A stretch of DNA of 64,000 bases from Microbacterium sulfonylureivorans (GCF_003999995.1 NZ_RJAD01000003.1:186001-250000); one strand, 5' to 3'. Shown: positions 7,760-19,154, numbered from the stretch's first letter. Numbers and translations are program-made. The notes: generated by a model not told the origin, from the letters alone.

Positions 7760-10437
7760 TCGTCCTCCCTCATCAGCGGAGCCAGACGAGCGGGCGCCCG
7801 GACCGTCGCCACGATGGCGCAGAAGACGGCCACGACGACGAGGACGATCCCGCCCAGGAGGACGGGCTCGGCCTGCAGCACGATCGGATACGCGTCCGGC
7901 ACGCTCCCGTAGGCCGCGCGGACGAGTGGCGCGACGATGAGCCAGGCCGTCGCCGCTCCGGCGGCCACCCCGCCGACCGCTCCCATGGCGACGGCGAACA
8001 GGTCCTCCTGCGCCCGCAGTCGCGCTGCGCGCCGGCGCCCGAGACCGAGGACCGCGAAGAGCGCGATCTCGCGGGAGTCGGCTCGGCTGCGGGTGCGGCG
8101 GAGAACGAGCACGACCCCGGCGAGCACCACGGCGCCGGCGGCGGCGAGGAAGAAGGCGGATGCCGTTCCCGCCGCGTTCTGCGCCGACCGCGGATCCGCG
8201 ACGATCGTGACGGTCTGCGGGAACTGCTCGGCGACCGCCTCCGCGACGGCGCCGGGATCGTCGGTGGAGAGCCAGGCCTGGGTGGGGACGATCTCGAACG
8301 GGCTCGCCATCGACACAGCGCCGAGGTCGACGAGCATCCCCTCGCCGCTCGCGGTGCCGGGCAGCACGGGCACGACGCCCACGATCTCGAACTCGGCTTC
8401 GAAATCGGGCTTGACCACCTCCAGCGCGATGGTGTCGCCCGCCTCGAGGCTCATCGACTCCGCCAGCGCGGCCGTGATCACCGCGGGCACCGCGGCCGGG
8501 GTACCCGGCGCGACGGCGCGGGTGAACGGCTGGCCCTCGCGCGATTCCGGGACGACAGTGATCGCCGTCGGCGCGACCTCCACCGACCCCGGTGTGCCCG
8601 GCGCAGGGCGGAAGGTCGACAGGTCGACGCTCTCGCCGCCGCTCGTGATGTCGGTGAACACGCCCGCCCCCGGGGCGAAGCCCTCGTGGTGGTAGGCGAG
8701 CGCCAGAGCCGTGAGCGACCACTCCCGGCCTGCCGGAAGTTCGAACGTCACGGTCTCTTCGGGGCGCACATCCAGCTGCGAGTAGGTGTTGCCGTCGTCG
8801 TCCTCGATCGACGAGACGTCGGCGTTCGTGAACGAGAACGTCTCGACCGCGCCGTCCGAGGAGACGACCGTCACGCGCGCCTCGAACGCGGGCGAGCCCT
8901 GCTCGTAGAGCACGCCGTCGAACTCGACGGGCTCGGCCTCGGGGGCGACCAGCGTCAGCGTCAGCGATTCGCCGGCGAGCGCGGCGTCCGTCGGCGGGAG
9001 GGCGATGAGCCCACCGAGCGATGCGGGATCGAGAGTGCCCCCGGCGTCGAGCATCACCTCGCCGAGCCGCGGGGCCTCGACCGCCAGGATCGGGATCCGC
9101 TGGTCCGAGCCGTTCGCGCTCATGGGCCGGGCGAGCATCGACGCGTCCGGCGACCCCGCGGCCGCGACATCCGCTGCCGCCACGTCGTCGGGGATGGTGC
9201 CCACCTTGACGTCCGCGCCGACGCGCAGCGCCTCGGGGGCATCGCCCAACGCGGTCAGGCTCGCCTGATAGGCGCCGGCGACGGTCAGCGTCCCGATCGC
9301 GAACGCCACCACCGTGATGGACAGCGCGTGCCGGGCGGGGCGTCGCGAGGCCAGGCGCAGCGGCGTGACCGGAGTGACGCGACGCGTCGGGGCGAGCATC
9401 GCCGCGACGGCGCGCGCGATCGGCGTCGCGAGCGCGACGGCGATCAGCGCCGCCAGCCCGAGCGCGAGGGCGGGGGCGATCGCGACGAGCGGGTCGATCA
9501 CGGCGCCCCCGTCGCCGCGCTCGACGACGGGGGTGCCGGCCTGCACGAACTGCCAGACCGCCAGGCCGGTGATCACCGCGAGCAGGATGACGAGGCCGAT
9601 GTCGGCGACGGCGCGGGCGCGCGAGGACCTGCGGTCGGCGCCGCGGGCGGTGGCGACGGCGACGACTGCCGCCGCGACGGCCGCGACGCCCGCGCCGACC
9701 GCGAGCGACAGCAGAGGCTCCACGGCGGCGCCGGACCAGAGACCCGCGATCAGAGACCCGGCGAACGCGCCGATCAGGGCGCCCGCCACGGCGACGACAG
9801 CGGCCTCGAGCGCCCCGAGCCAGACCAGATCGCGGCGGCGGGCGCCGCGCGCGCGGAGCAGCCTGCCCTCGAGCTCGCGCGCGCGCACCGGTTCGAGGGC
9901 GACGGCGCCGACGACGACCGCCGTCATGAGGCCGAGGAGGCCGAGTGCCACCGTGGTCGGCCCACGCCGCGCGTCGATGCCGTCCTGGACGCCGGCGAGG
10001 GTGTCGCGCAGTCCGCCCGACTGCTGCGGGCGGTCGCCGATCGCGGCTTCGACAGCGTCGCGGAGATCCGCCAGCCCGTCGACCAGTGCCAGAGCCTGCG
10101 CGCCGGTGATCGCCTCGAGATCCGGGGTCAGCACGACGTCGCCGTCTTCGACCTCGATGTGGAGCGCCCCGCCCGAACCGGCGGCGGCGAGGGCCTCGGC
10201 CGCAGCGTCCGCGACGGCCTCCGCCGTTGCGCCCTGCTCGACCGTCAGCACGACGCGCGAGCGCTCACCCGTGGCCGCGGCGAGCGCGCCCCGGGCCTCG
10301 CGCGTCTCGACCGAGCCGATCAGCGAGATCACGGCCACCACGAGAAGAGCGGCGAGCGCCGACACGATGGCCAGCGTCACCAGCGGCGCGGCGGCGGCAC
10401 GCGCCCGGGCAAGGGCGAACCGGAATCCTCCGATCAC
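7756..10437 (-). CDS. Large FtsX-fold ABC transporter permease (first of pair)
   Basis: An 893-residue permease, first gene of the four-gene unit. It has one membrane helix at residues ~17-42, an extracytoplasmic stretch, a group of helices near residues 130-370 with an RARELEGRLLRARGARRRDL coupling loop, a large external domain (~380-760) and three terminal helices with a second coupling loop ([20 protein letters not shown]). The architecture repeats that of the next gene, though sequence similarity between the two is modest by eye. The GTG at 10435-10437 follows an AAGGGCGG ribosome-binding site. No lipoprotein or periplasmic adaptor gene is in the unit, unlike MacAB. Confidence 0.8.
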   Translation of the reverse strand: MIGGFRFALARARAAAAPLVTLAIVSALAALLVVAVISLIGSVETREARGALAAATGERSRVVLTVEQGATAEAVADAAAEALAAAGSGGALHIEVEDGDVVLTPDLEAITGAQALALVDGLADLRDAVEAAIGDRPQQSGGLRDTLAGVQDGIDARRGPTTVALGLLGLMTAVVVGAVALEPVRARELEGRLLRARGARRRDLVWLGALEAAVVAVAGALIGAFAGSLIAGLWSGAAVEPLLSLAVGAGVAAVAAAVVAVATARGADRRSSRARAVADIGLVILLAVITGLAVWQFVQAGTPVVERGDGGAVIDPLVAIAPALALGLAALIAVALATPIARAVAAMLAPTRRVTPVTPLRLASRRPARHALSITVVAFAIGTLTVAGAYQASLTALGDAPEALRVGADVKVGTIPDDVAAADVAAAGSPDASMLARPMSANGSDQRIPILAVEAPRLGEVMLDAGGTLDPASLGGLIALPPTDAALAGESLTLTLVAPEAEPVEFDGVLYEQGSPAFEARVTVVSSDGAVETFSFTNADVSSIEDDDGNTYSQLDVRPEETVTFELPAGREWSLTALALAYHHEGFAPGAGVFTDITSGGESVDLSTFRPAPGTPGSVEVAPTAITVVPESREGQPFTRAVAPGTPAAVPAVITAALAESMSLEAGDTIALEVVKPDFEAEFEIVGVVPVLPGTASGEGMLVDLGAVSMASPFEIVPTQAWLSTDDPGAVAEAVAEQFPQTVTIVADPRSAQNAAGTASAFFLAAAGAVVLAGVVLVLRRTRSRADSREIALFAVLGLGRRRAARLRAQEDLFAVAMGAVGGVAAGAATAWLIVAPLVRAAYGSVPDAYPIVLQAEPVLLGGIVLVVVAVFCAIVATVRAPARLAPLMREDE

Positions 10438-10463
10438 GCGGCCGCCCTTTGCACTCTGGCACT

Positions 10464-11486
10464 CTAGCCCAGGCTGGGAGTGCTCCCATGATCTCGGACG
10501 CTCGCTGGGGACAGTGCCGCCGCGACGTCGCGCAGAGCAGGCTCGAGGCGGGGCCGGGCGAAGACGAATCCCGCGCTGACCAGGGTCCGCGGCTGCACCC
10601 ACCGACTCTTGAGAACGAGTTCGGGCTCGGTGCGCAGCACCCACATCGCCGGTTCGAGCATGAACCTCCATGCGGGGAGCCCGACCCGCGCGCCCAGCAC
10701 ACGTCGGAGCGTCGACATCAGCGCTGCGTTGTCGCTCGCCTCCGGTGCGGCGAGGTTCACCGGTCCGGCGATGTCGGGGCGGTCGCGCAGGAAGCGGACG
10801 GCGCCGACCACGTCGTCGATGTGGATCCAGCTGAACCTCTGCCGGCCGTGCGATCGGTGCCACGGCGGACGGCCGTCGCCGGTGGGCCGCGGACCGATGC
10901 CGCGGTACCGGCGGTGCGGGAACCACCAGCCGTCGATCTGCGGACCGCCCAGACCCAGCCGGGCCAGGCGCACGAGCGTGCGCGTCGCCGGGCCGTCGCC
11001 CAGTACGATCGCCATCCGCAGCGCGACTCGCCGCGTGCCCGGGAGGTCGCCCGCGAAGAACTCGTCCTCCCACGCCCGCGCCACGTCGACCGAGAATCCG
11101 GAGCCGAGCTCGCCGTCCGCCTCGGTCTGCGGCCGATCGAGCGCGTACCGGTAGATCGTCGCCGTGCTGGCGTTGAGCCACAGCGTCGGCGGGGACGCGG
11201 CATCCGCCACCGCCTCGCGGAGCATCCGCGTCGTCTCGACCCGTGATCGCAGGATCTCGTCGCGTTCGGCGTCGACGTACCGGCAGTTCACGGACTTGCC
11301 GGCGAGGTTCACCAGCAGATCCGCGCCGTCGACGGCGCGATGCACGCTCGCGGGATCGGCCCAACGTCCGTCCGCCCCGTCGCGCCCGACGAGGCGGATG
11401 TCGTAGCCCTCGTCGGCGAGCGCTGCCCGCAACGCCCGTCCGACGAAGCCCGAGCCGCCCGCGACGACGGCGATCGGCCGGGTCAC
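10464..11486 (-). CDS. NAD(P)-dependent epimerase of the TIGR01777/YfcH family
   Basis: A 340-residue extended short-chain dehydrogenase-like protein. The Rossmann motif GGSGFVGRAL lies at residues ~9-18 and NLAGKSVNCRY is the signature of the TIGR01777 (YfcH/SDR39U1) family; WFPHRRYRGIG and FSWIHIDD are also typical. The biochemical role of the family is not well established. The GTG start (11484-11486) overlaps the stop of the DoxX-like gene by four bases, so the two are translationally coupled. Confidence 0.85.
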   Translation of the reverse strand: MTRPIAVVAGGSGFVGRALRAALADEGYDIRLVGRDGADGRWADPASVHRAVDGADLLVNLAGKSVNCRYVDAERDEILRSRVETTRMLREAVADAASPPTLWLNASTATIYRYALDRPQTEADGELGSGFSVDVARAWEDEFFAGDLPGTRRVALRMAIVLGDGPATRTLVRLARLGLGGPQIDGWWFPHRRYRGIGPRPTGDGRPPWHRSHGRQRFSWIHIDDVVGAVRFLRDRPDIAGPVNLAAPEASDNAALMSTLRRVLGARVGLPAWRFMLEPAMWVLRTEPELVLKSRWVQPRTLVSAGFVFARPRLEPALRDVAAALSPASVRDHGSTPSLG

Positions 11487-11929
11487 CGGGCCCGCCGTCT
11501 CGGCCGCGCGCCGCGCGTCGCCGTGCTCCACAAGGCCCACGCGACGAGGAGCGGCTGCAGCAGGAGCCGGATGAACCGCGCGCGATCGGTGCGCATGAGA
11601 GGCGCCGACCGACCGGTGCGCCATTGATGGACGTTGCCGGGGAACACCGCGACGAAGAACGCGGCCACGATCCACCCGATCCGCTGCCGCTCCCGAGGCA
11701 GGGCGACGAGGGCGCCGCCGAGCATCAGCTCCACCGCTCCGGACGCCACCACGATCAGGTCCTTGTCGGTCCGCAGCATCCGGGTCGCCCAGTCGGGCAC
11801 GACGAAGCGGTAGCCGCGGCGCCCCCACGTGAGGTGGGATGCCCCGGCCACGAGCAGCAGCGCCGCAAGGAGGAGCCGGGCTCCGACGCGCAGGACGGAA
11901 TCGCGGCGCGGCGCTGGTCGACGGGTCAT
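11483..11929 (-). CDS. DoxX-like integral membrane protein
   Basis: A 148-residue protein with four predicted membrane segments and the DoxX-like features LLLVAGASHL near the N-terminus and FPGNVHQW later. Function is not established for this group; DoxX relatives are often linked to redox or thiosulfate metabolism. The ATG at 11927-11929 is preferred over a longer open frame because upstream residues are Arg/Gly-rich and unlike the family. It overlaps the following epimerase gene by four bases. Confidence 0.75.
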   Translation of the reverse strand: MTRRPAPRRDSVLRVGARLLLAALLLVAGASHLTWGRRGYRFVVPDWATRMLRTDKDLIVVASGAVELMLGGALVALPRERQRIGWIVAAFFVAVFPGNVHQWRTGRSAPLMRTDRARFIRLLLQPLLVAWALWSTATRGARPRRRAR

Positions 11930-12158
11930 CCCGCACAGTCTGCCATCGAACAGCCCCGACGCCCCGCGCCCCGGTCGTCGCCCCACCCGACGCAGCGCGG
12001 ACCCGTGCGTCCACGACGCGCCCGACACCGCGCGTTCTTCCCCTCGTCACCTCCGGCGCATAGCGTGGAGGGCGCTGTCCCGGACGGCGGTCGTTCACGA
12101 AGCGCCGCCGAGCCCGCGACGGCCGTCCACGAAACACCGTCGTTCGCAAGGAGAACCG

Positions 12159-13427
12159 ATGTCCCCCCGCATCCGAACCGTCCGCACCCTGTGCGCCGTC
12201 GCCACCGCGGCCGCGCTCGTCGGCGCCGCCGCCGTCTCGCCCGCCGTCGCCGCCACGCCCGCCACGACCGCCGGCGACGTGCTGTTCCAGAAGGCGCCGC
12301 TGCGCGTCGCGACCTACAACCTGTCGCTGAACCGCAACGCCGCCGGCCAGCTGGTCACCGATCTCTCCACCGGTGCCAACGCGCAGGCGCGCACCGTCGC
12401 CGAGGTCATCCAGCGCGCGAACCCCGACGTCGTGCTCCTGAACGAGTTCGACTATGTCGAGGGCGAGGTCGCCGTCGACCTCTTCCGCCAGAACTACCTC
12501 GAGGTCGGCCAGAACGGCGCCGCCCCGGTCGAGTACCCGTATGCGTTCGTCGCACCGTCGAACACGGGGATCCCGAGCGGATTCGACCTCAACAACAACG
12601 GCACGGTCGGGGGCGGCGACGACGCCTTCGGCTTCGGCCTCTACCCGGGCCAGTACGGGATGGTGGTGCTGTCGAAGCATCCGATCGTCACGGCCGACGT
12701 GCGCACGTTCCAGAAGTTCCTGTGGAAGGACATGCCCGGCGCCCTCCTCCCCGACGACCCGGCGACCACCGCGCCCGCGGACTGGTACTCGGCCGAAGAG
12801 CTCGACGTCTTCCGCCTGTCGAGCAAGTCGCACTGGGACGTGCCCGTCAAGGTGGGCGCGCACACCGTTCACGTCCTCGCGTCGCACCCCACGCCTCCGA
12901 CGTTCGACGGGGCGGAAGACCGCAACGGCCGTCGCAACCACGACGAGATCCGCTTCTGGGACGACTACGTCACCCCCGGCAAGGGCCGCTACATCTACGA
13001 CGACGACGGCGCGCGCGGTGGTCTGCGGCCGCTGTCGTCGTTCGTGATCGTCGGCGACCAGAACGCCGACCCGCTGGACGGAGACTCGGTGGATGCCGCG
13101 ATCGACCAGCTGCTCGACAACCGCTGGATCCGCGACCCGAAGCCCACCTCGGCCGGCGCTGTCGAGGCCGCGACGCTGCAGGGCGGCGCGAACCTCACGC
13201 ACGAGGGGGACCCGAAGTACGACACGGCCGACTTCTCCGACGCCGCACCCGGGAACCTCCGGGCCGACTACGTGCTGCCGTCGTGGACGCTCCCGCCGGT
13301 CGCCTCGGGCGTGTTCTGGCCCGTGCAGGCCGACCCGCTCTCCGCGCTCACCGGGGTGTTCCCGTTCCCGAGCAGCGACCACCGCCTGGTGTGGGTAGAC
13401 GTGAAGGTCCCGCGCATCCGGCACTGA
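12159..13427 (+). CDS. Secreted endonuclease/exonuclease/phosphatase-fold protein
   Basis: A 422-residue exported protein. Residues 1-~33 form a signal peptide (basic start, hydrophobic core, cleavage near AVAATPA). The rest matches the endonuclease/exonuclease/phosphatase (DNase I-like) superfamily: LRVATYNLSLNR at the first strand, NEFDY with the metal-binding Glu, GDQNADP as the GDxN motif, and SDHRLVW as the terminal catalytic SDH. A DLNNNGTVGGGDD loop resembles a calcium-binding loop, seen in this subgroup next to phytase-like or esterase domains. The ATG at 12159 follows an AAGGAG site. It probably cleaves nucleic acid or phosphate esters outside the cell; the substrate is unknown. A perfect hairpin follows the gene. 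Confidence 0.85.
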   Translation: MSPRIRTVRTLCAVATAAALVGAAAVSPAVAATPATTAGDVLFQKAPLRVATYNLSLNRNAAGQLVTDLSTGANAQARTVAEVIQRANPDVVLLNEFDYVEGEVAVDLFRQNYLEVGQNGAAPVEYPYAFVAPSNTGIPSGFDLNNNGTVGGGDDAFGFGLYPGQYGMVVLSKHPIVTADVRTFQKFLWKDMPGALLPDDPATTAPADWYSAEELDVFRLSSKSHWDVPVKVGAHTVHVLASHPTPPTFDGAEDRNGRRNHDEIRFWDDYVTPGKGRYIYDDDGARGGLRPLSSFVIVGDQNADPLDGDSVDAAIDQLLDNRWIRDPKPTSAGAVEAATLQGGANLTHEGDPKYDTADFSDAAPGNLRADYVLPSWTLPPVASGVFWPVQADPLSALTGVFPFPSSDHRLVWVDVKVPRIRH

Positions 13428-13440
13428 GCTCCGCCATCGG

Positions 13441-13476
13441 GACGGTCGCCGCGGTCAGCGTGCCGCGGCGACCGTC
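13441..13476. terminator. Bidirectional hairpin terminator
   Basis: Perfect 14-bp arms (GACGGTCGCCGCGG and complement) with an 8-base loop, 13 bases after the secreted nuclease gene and upstream of the 3' end of the convergent luciferase-like gene. Confidence 0.8.
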
Positions 13477-13523
13477 TCGATGAAGCGCAGATGCGCGTCG
13501 ACGTGGCGCAGCGCGTCAGCGAG

Positions 13524-14408
13524 TCAGACCACCCGTGCCGCGACCTCGGCGACGCCGCCGAGGAATCCGCTCAGCTCGGACTCGTCGGGCAGCGGCTGGA
13601 GGATCACCGCGTCGGCTCCGGCCTCGTAGTACTCCTCGACGCCGCGAGCGATCCGCCCCGCGTCGCCGGTCAGGATCCGCTCGGGCTCTCCGGCGAGGTT
13701 CCACCGCTCGAGCTGCGCCGCGGCGCGGGCCGAGGCATCCGCCCCGAACGCGACCGCGACATACACGACGATGTCGTTGCGGCCCTCGCGGCCCGCCGCC
13801 GCACGACCCTCGGCGATCAGCTCGCGCGCCGCGGCGACCTGCGCGGGTGACGTGCCGCCGGTCAGCACGGTGCCGTCGGCGACCTCCCCTGTCAGGCGCA
13901 GTGTCTTCGGCCCCTCGCCCGCGGCGTGGATCGTCGGGGCGACGGCGGGCGGCCAGTCGAGCGTCACGTCGTCGAGATGCACGTAGCGCCCGTCCGTCGT
14001 GAGCGTCTCGCCGGCGAGCAGCCCGCGAAGGGCGGGGACGTACTCGCGCATGAGCGTCAGCGGCGACGCGACCCGCGCGCCGACCTGCCCCATCCACGAC
14101 AGGACGCCGTGCCCCACGCCCGGGATCAGCCGGCCGGGGAACATGCGCTCGACGGTTGCGATCTCCATCGCCGCGATGGCCACGTTGCGCAGCGGCATCG
14201 GCGAGATTCCGATCCCGATGCGCAGCCGCTCGGTCCAGGCGAGCGCGGCGCCCGCGCTCGAGAAGGCCCCCTCGCGGAAGCAGTCCTCCCACAGCCACAG
14301 CTCGCCGACTCCGGCGGCCTCGGCTGCGAGCACGGAGGCGCGCAGGGCTTCGGGCGGGAGGTCGGGAATGAAGATGGCACCGATCCGGCGGGACTGCGTC
14401 ATGGGCAC
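13524..14408 (-). CDS. Luciferase-like (LLM class) flavin-dependent oxidoreductase
   Basis: A ~294-residue member of the bacterial luciferase-like monooxygenase family, which often uses F420 or FMN. Seen: IGAIFIPDLPPEAL at the first strand, ELWLWED, IGIGISPMPLRNVA, ERMFPGRLIPGVGHG and HAAGEGPKTLRLTGEVADG, all family hallmarks. Whether F420 or FMN is used cannot be decided; F420 is common in actinobacteria. Two starts are possible: GTG at 14406-14408 (used here) or ATG two codons later. It is a single gene between two terminator-like spacers. Confidence 0.82.
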   Translation of the reverse strand: MPMTQSRRIGAIFIPDLPPEALRASVLAAEAAGVGELWLWEDCFREGAFSSAGAALAWTERLRIGIGISPMPLRNVAIAAMEIATVERMFPGRLIPGVGHGVLSWMGQVGARVASPLTLMREYVPALRGLLAGETLTTDGRYVHLDDVTLDWPPAVAPTIHAAGEGPKTLRLTGEVADGTVLTGGTSPAQVAAARELIAEGRAAAGREGRNDIVVYVAVAFGADASARAAAQLERWNLAGEPERILTGDAGRIARGVEEYYEAGADAVILQPLPDESELSGFLGGVAEVAARVV

Positions 14409-14498
14409 AGCCTGGCAGACTCCACCGACACTCCGGGCCGTCGGGGGCGGACGACGAGGGCGCCGCGGATCGCTCCGCAGCGCCCTCCGGGGGATCGC

Positions 14499-17066
<2,568 letters not shown>

Positions 17067-17083
17067 TCCGTTTCTCCCTGGAA

Positions 17084-17104
17084 GTTGAGTGGAGGACTGT
17101 CAAG
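17084..17104. promoter_or_regulatory. HAIR element 1 (HspR operator)
   Basis: Reading the minus strand, CTTGACA-N7-ACTCAAC, against the HspR-associated inverted repeat CTTGAGT-N7-ACTCAAG: 11 of 14 conserved positions match. It lies just downstream of the -10, 18 bases before the Clp start codon. Confidence 0.7.
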
Positions 17105-17132
17105 TCTAAGAACTTGAGTACAGCCGTATCAA
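17104..17132 (-). promoter_or_regulatory. Candidate sigma-A promoter of the Clp ATPase gene
   Basis: On the minus strand TTGATA (17127-17132) and TTAGAC (17104-17109) are separated by 17 bases, a good match to -35/-10 elements in an otherwise GC-rich region. Both HAIR-like repeats overlap it. Confidence 0.6.
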
Positions 17133-17133
17133 C
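17113..17133. promoter_or_regulatory. HAIR element 2 (degenerate)
   Basis: A perfect left half CTTGAGT (17113-17119), a 7-base spacer and a degenerate right half TATCAAC (4 of 7). It overlaps the -35 and spacer of the promoter. Its centre is 29 bases from the centre of HAIR 1, so two HspR dimers could bind along nearly the same face. Confidence 0.5.
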
Positions 17134-17230
17134 TTAAACCGCACCCAGCGGAGTGTATTCCCGGGCCGCGTCCCTCTCGGGGAGCCCCCTGGCCCGGTAG
17201 CCTCGTCCCAGCCTCTGCGACAGGACCGAC

Positions 17231-17532
17231 ATGAGCGACAGCCCCACCGACAGCACGCCCGACTCCGCGACGCCGATGGTGCAGCCCGCTCCTCCCGACA
17301 TCGCGGCCGCCACGGCCGGGCGCCTGGCGCGGGAGCAGTGGGGCATCGTCGCGCGCCCGCGACGGCCGAGACCGCGGCGATCTGCAGGCGCCTGCGCTCG
17401 CTCGGCGTGATCGCCCAGCCCACCGGCGACCATCAGAACATCCTGAAGATCAAGCCGCCGATGTGCTTCACGAGAGAGAGCGCGGACGCGCTCGTCGACG
17501 CGCTGGACCGGGTGCTGACGACGGGGTGGTGA
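17231..17532 (+). pseudogene. Relic of a phosphotransferase/class-III aminotransferase fusion
   Basis: The ATG at 17231 with an AGGA site opens a frame whose residues ATAGRLAREQWGIVA resemble the beginning of aminoglycoside-phosphotransferase-like domains, but it runs into Arg-rich nonsense and stops. A second frame, shifted, ends with LGVIAQPTGDHQN, LKIKPPMCF and ADALVDALDRVL, the canonical C-terminus of class-III PLP aminotransferases. Actinobacteria have ~1000-residue genes that join these two domains. I infer one such gene was deleted internally, leaving both ends joined out of frame. No active site remains. The C-terminal match is clear; the N-terminal match is weaker. Confidence 0.6.
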
Positions 17533-17614
17533 TCGCGGCCGCCCGGTGTCCGGGGTCGCGCGTAGCGTCGGTCGCGGGCGCGGGCGCGTCCGTCGATACA
17601 CAGGAGGCAGCACC

Positions 17615-17989
17615 ATGGATTGGAAGATCGAGCTGATCTTCGTGCCGGTGACCGACGTCGACCGGGCCAAGGACTTCTACGTGAAGATCGGCTTCCACGC
17701 CGACCACGACCAGACCCCCACCGAGGGGCTCCGCTTCGTGCAGCTGACACCGCCGGGCTCGGCGTGCTCGATCGCGTTCGGGACGGGCCTCGGGGTCGAC
17801 CTCGAGCCCGGGCAGCAGAACACGATCCAAGTCGTCGTCCCCGACGCCGACGAGGCGCTCGCGCACCTGCGCGGGCTCGGCGTCGACGCGCAGGGGGTCG
17901 ACGAGCAGGCGTGGGGCCGCTTCGTCACGTTCGACGACCCCGACGGCAACACCTGGACGCTGCAGGAGCTCCCCGACTACGGGGTCTGA
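17615..17989 (+). CDS. VOC (glyoxalase/bleomycin-resistance fold) family protein
   Basis: A 124-residue protein with two beta-alpha-beta-beta-beta units: FVPVTDVDRAKDFYVKIGF opens the first and NTIQVVVPDADEALAHLRGLG the second, ending in TFDDPDGNTWTLQE with the usual metal-ligand glutamate. Members include glyoxalases, dioxygenases and antibiotic-binding proteins; no specific activity can be assigned. The ATG at 17615 has an excellent AGGAGG site seven bases upstream. Confidence 0.88.
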   Translation: MDWKIELIFVPVTDVDRAKDFYVKIGFHADHDQTPTEGLRFVQLTPPGSACSIAFGTGLGVDLEPGQQNTIQVVVPDADEALAHLRGLGVDAQGVDEQAWGRFVTFDDPDGNTWTLQELPDYGV

Positions 17990-18017
17990 GCGGAGCGTCG
18001 TCGCGAGCGGGCGACCG

Positions 18018-19040
18018 TCACGGCAGGCGAAGCACGACGGCGCCGCGCTTGCGGCCGGTGTCGACGTACCGGTGAGCGGCGACGATGTCGTCGAGCTCGA
18101 ACGTCCGGTCGATCACCGGGCGCACCGCGCCCGCGGCGGCGAGTTCGACGAGTCGCTCGACGACGGGCTTGCCGAAGAGCGTCCCCTCGTGGGTGACACG
18201 GCGCCCCGAGCGGCGCGACTGACCCTTCTCGCGGAGCATGGCCGGACCGTCGGCGATGACGAGCAGGAGCGTGCCTCCAGGTTTCAGGACGCGTTCGACC
18301 CGTGTGAAGGGGGCGTTGCCGACGCACTCGACGACGACGTCCCAGGTTTCGTCTCCGGCGGCGAAGTCCTCCCGCTCGTAGTCGATCACGCGATCGGCCC
18401 CCAGCGACCGGACGAGGTCGGCGTTGCGACCGCTCGTGACCGCCGTCACCCGGGCGCCTGCGTGGGCGGCGAGCTGGATCGCCGACGAGCCGACCGCCCC
18501 CGAACCGCCGTTGACGAGGACGTCGACCCCGGGACCGAGGGCGACCTGGTGGAGGAACGAGATGGCGGTGTATCCCCCGAACGCGAGCGCCGCGGCATCC
18601 TCGAACGACATTGCGTCGGGGATGCGCACCACGGCGCCCTCCGCCCGCGCCGTGACGAACTGGGCGTGGCAGCCCATGCGGCTCCCCCGCATGACCATGA
18701 CGCGGTCACCCGGTGCGAATCCGGCAGCGTCGCGACCCACCGCCACGACCTCGCCCGCCGCCTCCATGCCGAGGATCGGCTTGCGCGGCCGGAATGCGCC
18801 CAGCGCGACGACACGGAGGAACCCGAGGCCACGCGGCAGGTCCGCCGCGCGCATGCGATGGTCGGCGATGCTCACCGTCGACGCGCGCACCCGCACGAGC
18901 ACCTCGTCCGCGGCGGGCTCCGGCACCGGCACGTCGCGGACGACCACCACCTCCGGCCCGCCGAACCGCTCCGCCATCGCCGCTCGCATCGTCGTCACGC
19001 GGCGACGCGTGCCGGTCCCGCTCCTGGAAGTGGCGGTCAT
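18018..19040 (-). CDS. Zinc-independent MDR alcohol dehydrogenase / quinone oxidoreductase-like
   Basis: A 340-residue medium-chain dehydrogenase. Seen: the N-terminal GroES-like fold (VLVRVRASTVSIADHRMR), GMEAAGEVVAVG, and the NADPH-binding NGGSGAVGSSAIQLA near residue 180. The structural and catalytic zinc cysteines of true alcohol dehydrogenases are missing, which places it with quinone reductase-like NAD(P)H enzymes. It is divergent from a TetR regulator with palindromic sequence between them, so it is the likely regulatory target. Substrate unknown. Confidence 0.85.
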   Translation of the reverse strand: MTATSRSGTGTRRRVTTMRAAMAERFGGPEVVVVRDVPVPEPAADEVLVRVRASTVSIADHRMRAADLPRGLGFLRVVALGAFRPRKPILGMEAAGEVVAVGRDAAGFAPGDRVMVMRGSRMGCHAQFVTARAEGAVVRIPDAMSFEDAAALAFGGYTAISFLHQVALGPGVDVLVNGGSGAVGSSAIQLAAHAGARVTAVTSGRNADLVRSLGADRVIDYEREDFAAGDETWDVVVECVGNAPFTRVERVLKPGGTLLLVIADGPAMLREKGQSRRSGRRVTHEGTLFGKPVVERLVELAAAGAVRPVIDRTFELDDIVAAHRYVDTGRKRGAVVLRLP

Positions 19041-19048
19041 GATGTCCC

Positions 19049-19077
19049 CTTACCTTGTAAGTATTACGTCGTAAGGT
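19049..19077. promoter_or_regulatory. Candidate TetR operator between the divergent genes
   Basis: The AT-richest part of the 114-base divergent spacer holds overlapping palindromes: CTTAC-CTT-GTAAG (19049-19061), TTAC-GTC-GTAA (19064-19074), and outer arms ACCTT/AAGGT (19052-19056 and 19073-19077). This sits just upstream of the oxidoreductase start and fits autoregulation by the adjacent TetR protein. Confidence 0.6.
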
Positions 19078-19154
19078 ACGCCATCGGGCGCGGACTGTCC
19101 AGAGTCCCGCCCGTCGCCTTCCGTTGTACGGTGAAGGTCGGAGGAGGTGAGCGG

